Assembly: GCA_020638975.1 (NCBI GenBank) | Contig: JACKHN010000032.1 | Span: forward strand, 1-64,000 | DNA: 64,000 nucleotides | Direction: 5' to 3' | Source of the DNA: Planctomycetaceae bacterium | GTDB taxonomy: Bacteria > Planctomycetota > Planctomycetia > Pirellulales > Pirellulaceae | Part shown: positions 53,135 through 62,300 of the stretch, piece by piece | Layout of the letters: every line of letters starts with the position of its first letter | Numbering within the stretch: the first letter of the stretch is position 1 | The notes under the pieces: model-generated | What the model saw: the letters and a program-made list of their open reading frames with translations, nothing else | Databases searched by the model: none | What the model was told of the DNA's origin: nothing | Program-made: the position numbers and the translations under genes

Positions 53135-56100
53135 TCAATTGCGCATCAAAGTTTCATCGAGGTTGAGCAACGCGTTGGCAACGACAATCCAAGCCGCTAA
53201 CTCGTTCTTGTCCGCGTTCGCGGCGGGCGTTACGTTCGCCGATTCTAACAGCGACTCAACCGCTGCCGGATCTTTTTGGAAGTCCGCCAGCGCGGTTTCG
53301 TAGAAAGCGACCACCCGATCGATCTCCTCGGTCGCAGGAGGTCGGACAAGCACGATGCGAAACGCTCGAGTTGCTCGATCGGTTGCTTCCAAAATGTTCG
53401 GATCACTCAGCACTCGCATCGCCAGCCCTCCCGCGGCTTCGACATAGACCGGGTCGTTCAACGTGACCAACGCTTGGAGCGGCGTGTTCGTTCGTATGCG
53501 ACGAATCAGGCAAACCTCGCGGCTGCCCGCGTCGAACATCAACATGGATGGATACGGACTGGTGCGGCGAAGGAAGGTGTAAAGTCCGCGTCGATAGCGG
53601 TCTTCGCCTGCGCTCGTCGCCCAATGCAACTGGCTGTACGTGGTTTGCCAGATGCCGGATGGTTGAGGCGGCATCACCGACGGGCCGAACATCTTGGGTG
53701 AAAGCAATCCGGAAATGGCTAGGGCTTGATCACGAACCGTTTCGGCTGGCAATCGGAATCGCGGTGCACGGCTGAGCCACTGGTTGCGAGGATCAACTGC
53801 CTGCTTCCTCGGATCGATCGAGGAAGACTGACGATAGGTTGCCGACATGACGATCGTTTTACACAACTGCTTCATCGACCAGCCGAGCGAATCACGAAAC
53901 TCGACCGCAAGCCAGTCCAGCAACTCTGGGTGACTGGGCGGAATGCCTTGCGATCCAAAGTCTTCTTCGGTCTCGACGATGCCGAGGCCAAAGATGCGAG
54001 CCCACACGCGATTGACGGCGACACGAGCGGTCAGTGGGTTGTCGGGATGCATTAGCCATTGCGCTACACCTAGCCGATTGCGTGGGAATTCTTCCGGCAA
54101 CGAACCAAATGCATCTGGAACACCAGCCTCGACTCGGTCACCGGGCTCTAAAAAATTTCCTCGTACGTGAACGAATGTCGGTCGCCGCCGATTCTCCGCC
54201 AATTCCCGCATGATGGGTGTGTTGGCAATTTGTTGATCCAACGTTGACAGTTGCCGTTCAAGTTCCTTGATCTGACTCGCAAGCTTTGCCGTGCGCGGGT
54301 AGACCGATCGGAACGCTTCGTCGAGTTCTTGTTGTTGCTTCGTCGTTCGCTTATCGGCGGGAATCTCAGCCAACTCGGCGGTCGTTGTCAGCACGGGCGC
54401 GAGTTGTGAGACATCTGCGGAACTCACGGACAATCGAAATCGCCCCAGGACAAGACCATTGCCATACTGTTGCGAGATGGATATATGTAGTTCCGCTCCC
54501 GCCGCATTGTCGATTGGCTCTGATAGATCGAACACGGCGACATGCGGTTGCCCTTGCTGTGGCGAGATGGCCCAGCCCGTCTTGATTTCGTCGTCGATTG
54601 CCCCCGCGACGTCCCAACCGTTCTGCGAGAAGTCGGCGCGAGCCTTTTGCAGCGCGAGTTTAGCTGGCTTGCCGTCGCGGACAATCGAAACCACGAAGTC
54701 ATTGACCACAAAGTTGGGATCATCGCCGTTGCGTCCTGGGCCTTTTCTAACCAGCGATTCGTCCGTTAGAGCTTCAAGCCGAATGGCGGTGAGTTTCGTC
54801 GACGGGTTGTTGGCCGAGATCGCATAAGTATCTGTCTTGGGCAGTTCACCAGATGCCAGGATCGACCGATCTTTTTGAATAGTTAGTGTCGCTCCTCCCT
54901 CTGAGACTGCGTTGGATGTCTGCAAGTGTTCCCAGAGCGTCGTCCCGGCAGCACTCTTTTCCCAGTCGTTCCTTGCCGCCAAGTACTCTTCATTCGTTTG
55001 CTCGTACTCTTTGCGAACGGCAGCCAATTGCTGAACCAATGCGGCGCGGGCTGTTTCCTGTTCGTCCGTAGGCGTGTTCGTCCGGGGCGCATCGTCGGGG
55101 CGATCGGCGTCTTCGGTCTGATTGAAGAAGGCGAAGAACTCGTAATATTCGTTCATCGTGATGGGATCGTACTTGTGCGAATGACATTTTGCGCACCCCA
55201 TCGTCAACCCCATCCAGACTTGCATGGTCGTGTCGACACGGTCTTTGACTGCCAATACGCGAAACTCTTCGTTGTCGGTGCCGCCCTCGTCGTTGGTCAT
55301 CGTGTTGCGATGAAAGGCGGTCGCTAACTGTTGGCTTGACGTTGCGTCAGGCAGTAGATCGCCCGCTAGTTGCTCGATCGTAAATCGATCGTAAGGCATG
55401 TCGGCGTTCAAGGCTTCGATCACCCAGTCGCGATACCGCCAGATGTCGCGTGGCTGGTCTTTTTCGTAGCCCTTCGTATCGGCATAACGAGCCAAGTCGA
55501 GCCACATCCGGGCCCAATGCTCACCATAGCTATTTGATTCCAGCAAGCGATCGACCAATCGCTCATAAGCCTCCGGCGACTCGTCGCGCACAAACGCATC
55601 CGCCTCATCCGGCGTTGGCGGCAGTCCGGTGAGATCGAGTGACAGGCGACGGATCAACGCATAGCGATCAGCTTCCTTCGACAATGTGAGTTGATGTTTA
55701 TCAAGCCTAGCGAGGATGAATGCGTCGATCGGATTCTTAACTGCAGCGGCGTCTTGAACGCGCGGCACTTCCGGTCGAGTCGGTTTGACGAACGACCAGT
55801 GCTGTGAATACTCCGCGCCTTGATCGATCCATTTCCCGATCGTTGCGATCTGTTCCTTTGTCAACTCATGCCCCGAGTCGGGTGGCGGCATACGCAGATC
55901 AGCATCGACAGTCGTGATGCGGCGAAAGAGTTCGCTCTCTTTCGACCTGCTAGGCACAATCGCCGCTTTGCCATCACGTTCGGCGATCGCATCTTCGCGA
56001 CGATCCAATCGCAACTCCGCTTCGCGAGTCTCTTCGTCAGGCCCGTGACAAGCGAAACAGTTAGCCGAGAGAATCGAGCGGACATCACGAGCAAAATCAA

Positions 56101-56182
56101 CAGACTGTTGGTCATTCGCCCAGCCTAGATTTGCAATTGAACAAACGAACAAGGTTGCGGACAACAGAACTGGGGCTTGCAT
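53135..56182 (-). CDS. PSCyt1-DUF1549-DUF1553 protein with inserted sandwich domain
   Basis: 1015 residues. Signal peptide (VLLSATLFVCSIANLGWA), PSCyt1 domain with haem motif CFACHG (42-47), DUF1549 (about 150-360) with a second motif CAKCHSHKYDPITMNEYYE, a region at about 410-600 that looks like a concanavalin-like or carbohydrate-binding beta domain (GATLTIQKDRSILASGELPK, VAVFDLSEPIDNAAGAELHI), a short coiled coil (LASQIKELERQLSTLDQQIA), and DUF1553 (NPLTARVAVNRVWARIFGLG, PSHPELLDWLAVEF, LNDPVYVEAAGGLAMRVL). The inserted sandwich is absent from the paralogue at 34707. It is probably periplasmic and may bind glycan while the cytochrome part passes electrons. It is first in a two-gene unit with DUF1501. 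Confidence 0.94.
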   Translation of the reverse strand: MQAPVLLSATLFVCSIANLGWANDQQSVDFARDVRSILSANCFACHGPDEETREAELRLDRREDAIAERDGKAAIVPSRSKESELFRRITTVDADLRMPPPDSGHELTKEQIATIGKWIDQGAEYSQHWSFVKPTRPEVPRVQDAAAVKNPIDAFILARLDKHQLTLSKEADRYALIRRLSLDLTGLPPTPDEADAFVRDESPEAYERLVDRLLESNSYGEHWARMWLDLARYADTKGYEKDQPRDIWRYRDWVIEALNADMPYDRFTIEQLAGDLLPDATSSQQLATAFHRNTMTNDEGGTDNEEFRVLAVKDRVDTTMQVWMGLTMGCAKCHSHKYDPITMNEYYEFFAFFNQTEDADRPDDAPRTNTPTDEQETARAALVQQLAAVRKEYEQTNEEYLAARNDWEKSAAGTTLWEHLQTSNAVSEGGATLTIQKDRSILASGELPKTDTYAISANNPSTKLTAIRLEALTDESLVRKGPGRNGDDPNFVVNDFVVSIVRDGKPAKLALQKARADFSQNGWDVAGAIDDEIKTGWAISPQQGQPHVAVFDLSEPIDNAAGAELHISISQQYGNGLVLGRFRLSVSSADVSQLAPVLTTTAELAEIPADKRTTKQQQELDEAFRSVYPRTAKLASQIKELERQLSTLDQQIANTPIMRELAENRRRPTFVHVRGNFLEPGDRVEAGVPDAFGSLPEEFPRNRLGVAQWLMHPDNPLTARVAVNRVWARIFGLGIVETEEDFGSQGIPPSHPELLDWLAVEFRDSLGWSMKQLCKTIVMSATYRQSSSIDPRKQAVDPRNQWLSRAPRFRLPAETVRDQALAISGLLSPKMFGPSVMPPQPSGIWQTTYSQLHWATSAGEDRYRRGLYTFLRRTSPYPSMLMFDAGSREVCLIRRIRTNTPLQALVTLNDPVYVEAAGGLAMRVLSDPNILEATDRATRAFRIVLVRPPATEEIDRVVAFYETALADFQKDPAAVESLLESANVTPAANADKNELAAWIVVANALLNLDETLMRN

Positions 56183-56283
56183 TGCGAACTTTTCAGACAG
56201 TGAGTGAGTTGGTTCGAGTCACAATCGTTCGTCTCAGTATAGCTCAGATGCTTGTCTACTACTCCTGCACCACGCCTCCCAAT

Positions 56284-56301
56284 TTGCACGATCGTGTGCA
56301 A
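56284..56301. promoter_or_regulatory. Palindrome upstream of the DUF1549 gene, possible operator
   Basis: TTGCACGATCGTGTGCAA is a near-perfect palindrome (one extra T) about 100 bases before the - strand DUF1549/1553 start. The size and position suit a LacI- or TetR-type binding site, but no regulator gene is adjacent. Confidence 0.28.
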
Positions 56302-56365
56302 TCACCCAGTACCTCGTGCGGCAACCAAGCTGGAGAACGGTTGTAGGAGTCTTCAGACTCGCTAG

Positions 56366-59300
56366 TTACTCGATCATCGAACCCAATTCGGCGAAGAATG
56401 CGTCCACTGCGTCGATCAATTCATCGAGGTCTTGTCGACTCGGTGCAACTTGCAAGGAGTTTCGCCACGAAGCTAAGACGGGCGGCTGATTCCTGGTCGC
56501 CATAGATGCAGGCGGTTGGGTAGCGAATCCAATGGGTATGTCGAACGCGACCCTTGTCTTTGTCTCTTGCGAGGTCATCGTGACCATCAAACTTGGAAAG
56601 CTGGAAGGTAGCAACGGAGAAGCGGCGTACTCGTGTTCTGCGATACCGATGCTGGCATTTAGCACATTTATGATCACGAGCACGTCGATGGGGGCGATGG
56701 CTCCGTCATGATTGATATCCACGTAGTAGAAATTTGTCAGATTCACTACGGAACTCGGTTGTGACAACGCCTGAGGCCCTGTCGCATTCAATTGATTAAT
56801 GATAATCAAGGCGTCCAAGGGGGAAGTACGGCCATCTCGATCCGTATCGGACGCGACCAGGGGATTGTGAAAGGGAGCCGAATTAACGACTCGGACGGAA
56901 GTATCACCAAGAGTCAAGACGTGAAGAAACTGGCCAGCGACGAGTTCTGGCAAGCCTGCTGCCCACTTTCCGACATAGGTCACGGTATCGTCACTGTTGT
57001 GTTGCACGCGAAGTGTCTTTGTTATCTCTGATATCGCGCGGACATCGGCAGAACCCAACGTTAACGAATTGGCACCGATGCCGGTGATGTCGATCAGGTC
57101 AAGCCCGTGGATATTCGCCTCGACGATTTGAGCCAAGCTGAGCGTTTGATTACCGCCCGTCAGACGTAAGACGTCGGTACCAGACCCGAAGTTACCGGTG
57201 AGCTTGCCGCTGACAATCAGGCTAACGTCGGCAATATCCAGCGTATCGTCACCGTCGGTACCTGCCACATCGATTGTTCTGAGCGAGGCTTGCGAGGCTC
57301 GGAATAATTCAGTTCCACCGCGGCGCAGGATCACTTGATTGCCTTCTGTGACCAATTCGATTGGTTCTGCGCCGATTGAGGCGATGACAACATCCACTCC
57401 GCTCACGACATCGCCGTTGACAAGCTCAACCAAATAGTCTTCTACTTCGCCATCATCGGCCACACCCGTGGGTGCAAGGCCACCCGTCGAACTGAGGCGG
57501 AAACGAGCAAACGTCCTGCCTGCGGTTGCTCCCGCAGGCACACTGAACGTTAGCGTGTTGTCGCCCTTTGCAACTTGAATGCTCGACAATATCTGCTCAC
57601 CAGCATCAAGCCAATCACCGTCACGATTAAAGTCGATCCACGCATCGAGCTTACCTGCCCCCGACGCAGTCACCACGACGCTGGAAGTTGACGCGACGCC
57701 GCCTTGTGCGACAAGAGTTGTAACGAAGCGCACGCCGTCCTCGTCGTCCACGCCAATTCCGTCATCACCTTCTACTCCGTCCTGGCCAGCTAGATCGCTA
57801 ACTTGGCCATCGGTTTCTGTATCGATTAAGCTTCCCAAGAATAGGAGACTCTCCGAGTGTCGTGCGCCGTCGTTGGTGATCGTGACGGGATAATCGCTCT
57901 TGAAGCCCGATTGCAAAGCGGATGGAGCATCTCCATAGTCAAAGAGGCGAACGACACCAATAGTGACGCTGGCGACGGCGTTGTTGTAATTCAGTGTGTC
58001 GGCTGGCGTGAACGTGACGCTGAGCTGCTGATCGGCTCCCGCATTCAGTTGCGTGCCGACGGCAGGAGTGTAGGCGAACGTTCCTGCCACATTGGCCGTC
58101 GCATCGAGTTGCGTGTTACTGAGCGGCGTGCCAAAGGTGATGTCACTGGGCGCGTTCCACGTGATGACCGGATCGGCCTTCAACACGTCGATCAGGACAC
58201 TGGCAACGGCGTTGTTGTAATTCAGCGTATCGGTTGGTGTGAACGTGACGCTCAGTTGCTGATTCGCACTCGCGTTCAACTGTGTCCCCGCAGCGGGACT
58301 GTAAACGAACGTACCCGCTATACTCGCGGACGCATTAAGCTGCGAAGCGCCTAGCAAGGCGCCAAACGTAATGTCAGCAGGCTTCGCCCACGTGATGATC
58401 GGATCGGCCTTCAACACGTCGATCAGGACACTGGCAACGGCGTTGTTGTAATTCAGCGTGTCCGTTGGTGTGAACGTGACGCTCAGTTGCTGATCGGCTC
58501 CCGCATTCAGTTCTGTGCCGACGGCGCGACTGTAGGCGAATGTTCCTGCCACATTTGCCGTTGCATTGAGTTGTGTGTTGCTGAGCGGCGTGCCAAAGGT
58601 AATGTCACTGGGCGCGTTCCAGGTAATGATTGGATCGACCTTCAACACGTCAATCAGGACGCTGGCGACGGCGTTGTTGTAGTTCAGCGTGTCGGTTGGT
58701 GTGAACGTGACGCTCAGTTGCTGATCGGCTCCCGCATTCAGTTGTGTGCCGACGGCGCGACTGTAGGCGAACGTTCCTGCCACATTTGCCGTTGCATTGA
58801 GTTGTGTGTTGCTGAGCGGCGTGCCAAAGGTAACGTCACTGGGCGCGTTCCAGGTAATGATTGGATCGGCCTTCAACACGTCGATCAGGACGCTGGCGAT
58901 GGCGTTGTTGTAGTTCAGCGTGTCCGTTGGTGTGAACGTGACGCTCAGTTGCTGATTCGCACTCGCGCTCAACTGTGTCCCCGCAGCGGGACTGTAAACG
59001 AACGTACCCGCTACACTCGCCGACGCATTAAGCTGCGAAGCGCCTAGCAAGGCGCCAAACGTAATGTCAGCAGGCTTCGTCCACGTGATGATCGGATCGG
59101 CTTTGGGAGCTGTATACAATTCAGTTCCGTAGATCTCCGTCGTGGCCGCGAAGTAAATATGATTGCCGGATCTTGTAATCAAGTAGGGCGAACTGCCGAT
59201 TGCATCCTCAGTAGCATCCAAAAGCAATGTGGTACCGGCAGCCGTTCCGTCACTCTTCCATAACTCGAATCCGTGGATGCCGTCATCGGCCGCGAAGTAG

Positions 59301-62300
59301 ACAAAGTCTCCGGCTGCGGTCAAGAACATCGGATACGATCCACCACCTCCCTGGCTGATATCTGCTACCAAAATCGTACCTGATTCGGTGCCGTCACTAC
59401 GCCAGAGCTCATAAGCCGCGACACCATCTGTTGCGCTGAAATAGAGAAGCTCATTAACACGGACGAACTCACCGTAGAACGAGAGAGAAGGAGCTGTACC
59501 GGCGTGTAAGTCCAATACCAATTGGGTACCCAGCATCGTCCCATCGGATTTCCACAACTCTCTGCCATGAACGCCGTCATCGGCGGAGAAAAACAAGGTC
59601 TCATTCACGGTGATCAGAGAACTTGGGAAGGACGACTGTGGCCCGGTCTGCACATCTGCGACGATCGTTGTACCTGCTGGCGTTCCATCGCTCTTCCACA
59701 ACTCCGTACCGTGAATCCCGTCGTCGGCGAGGAAGTAAAGCAATCCGTTTCCGCTAACCGGCTGTGCCTGAGGCACCCATCCGGAGTCGCTCCCTAGCAC
59801 AATGTCGTGAACTAACACGGTCCCATCGGTCGTGCCGTCGCTCTTCCACAATTCGAAGCCATGTGTGCCATCATTCGCACGAAAGAAAACAGTACCATTG
59901 ACACTCGTTAAGTAACGCGGATACGAGGAACCGGGCCCTGGGTTAATATCCTTAATTATAAAAGTTCCGTCCGCCGTCCCATCAGATCGCCACAGTTCAT
60001 AACCATTCGCACCGTCTCTCGCGGTAAAGAACAGCAGGCCACCCACATTCGTCAAGTTATAGGGCGAGCCACTTCCTCCACCTGCGTGAATGTCTTTCAC
60101 TAAAACAGTTCCCTCCGTGGTCCCATCACTTTTCCAGAGCTCTTGGCCATGGACACCGTCGTCCGCTTGAAAGAGCAGCGTGCCGGCGACGTTCGTGAGG
60201 TATCGGAGGCCGGATGAAGCCAAACCGGGGTGAATATCTTTGACCATCACGGTTCCGGTCGGCGACCCATCACTCTTCCAGAGTTCGATGCCGTGCATTC
60301 CTTCGTTCGCCACGAAATAGAGAATTCCATTGACATCAACGAGTTCGACGGGATTCGACCCAGCACTTTGGGGATGCGCGTTGATATCAAGTAGAGGCGG
60401 AACTCCACGAATTGGATCGACAACGATCGCGTAGCTTTGCTGATACGCCGCACCTTCGGGGTCAACCACTTGTACGCGGATCGAATACGACGTTCGCGTT
60501 TCGGAGTCGAAGACCGTGTTGGTCTTTAGAATATCGCCCTCAATGGCGAAGCTCGGGTTGTCATCGTCGCCTATCCCGTCGACTAACGAAAACTGAAACG
60601 GCGAGAACCCTGGGATGGGAAAGAAGTCGAAAGTCTCGGGGTCTTCTGCAGTGAATCGACCCACGGGCGTTCCCACAGGCTGTTGCTCGAATACCCGCGA
60701 GTCATCCAGTATCAACGCGGTGGGAGGCTCGTTCACGTTGTTGACAAAGATCTGGATAGACTTCTCAATGTGTTGCCCGAGCGAATCAGTTGAGCGAACT
60801 CGAATCGTGTATGTTGACCGTTGCTCAAAGTCGAACATCTCCTCCGTCACCAGCGCATCACCTGAAATCGCGAAACTGCTGTTGTCCGTGTCACCTTCGC
60901 CAGCGACAAGAAGGTAACGATGATGGTCGGTTGGCGAGTTGTCGTCGGTCAGGAATGTGCCGACAATAGTGCCGATCGCTTGATTCTCTGCGATGGAAGT
61001 GGCTGACAAGTGCAAGTCAGTGGGGGCGATAATCGGAACGTTACCGAACTCGATTCCCTCGGCGACTTCTGAAGCATCGAGTTGCACCGTCCACGCGCCC
61101 TGGGTGCTATCTGCGGCGAATAAGCCATCGACCGAATAGATCAATCCGTCGGTGCCAGCCAAGTACAGCGTGTCATTTACTTCGTCATAGGCCAGACCAG
61201 TAATGCCTCCTCGATTCTGTGATGACAGTGGTCGGATGCCGAACGTGGCAGTCAGATCCAACGTGCGGATAATCGAACCGCTCGCATCGAATTCAGTGAC
61301 GACGGTGTATCCATTATTAGACGCCGTTTTAGCTGAGATGAATCCGCCCGTTGGGGCCAAGAACTCGACATCACCGAACTCGATCTCGGTTGCTACCACG
61401 GAAGAAGTGAGCGCCCCGGTAAAGGGATCGAATCGCTGAACGGCATCACTCCCGAACAAACTGTGCGTCAGGATCTCATTGGAGTTTGGATCGTAGGAAA
61501 TACTAAAATTCTCGGTGAGGCTGGCAGTGACAGAAGCAATCACCGAACCGTCGAGAGGGCTCAACGCAAAGAAAGTCTCGCGAGTCGATGCCAGCAGAGA
61601 ACCGGCTGGAACATTCGTGCCGCCCAGCGATATGGCTTCCGGCAAGACACTGAGATCTTCGTAGGAATCGTTCACTGAATACAAGCGAAGCAGTTCGCCT
61701 TCTCGTGTGAAGACTCTGATCTCGTCGCTCGACAAAGCAAACAGTTCCTGGCTCACGCTGCTGTACGCCAGTCCGTTCAAGCTCCGGGACCACGGAGTAA
61801 ACTGGAAATCGGCTCCAAAACCTGGGTCGATCGGGGCACGCAAGCCAGTCTCTGGAAGTGTTTGAACGTAACCATCCGGTGTGATCTGGCGGATCACCTG
61901 CGTTCCGCTCGGGATATCGGCGAGTCGATAGTGCCCCGTTTCGTCGGCATCTTCCGTTGCAGGATCATCGTCTTGCGAAATGGCGAACGGTTCATTGCCG
62001 TCCAGTTGTTTGTTGTTGTTCAAGTCAGCATAAACCGTCACGCCAGCCAGTTTCGGCTCCACATCGTCGCGAACGCCGTCAGCATCCAAATCGCTCCAGA
62101 CAATGCCGCGAATCGATGCCGACAGCGACAGGGAGAACAACTCCTGACCGAAAAGCTCGGTCGTCGCAGTGAATATCACGACACCGTTCAACTCGGTGAA
62201 ATTACCGGGTGATGATCCACCTGGAATGGCGATGTCATCGACCAGCAGCGTGCCGCCGTCGGTGCCATCGCTCCTCCAAAGTTCGGGGCCATGAATGCCA

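Noticed and set aside
57857..59047. Open frames on + across the tandem repeats
   Set aside because: They arise because the repeated module has no stops on the reverse strand; their protein is just the repeat read backward.
57950..59110. Regularly spaced repeats that might be taken for a CRISPR array
   Set aside because: The unit is 231 bases, entirely coding, with no short direct repeat and unique spacer pattern, and no cas gene is near.
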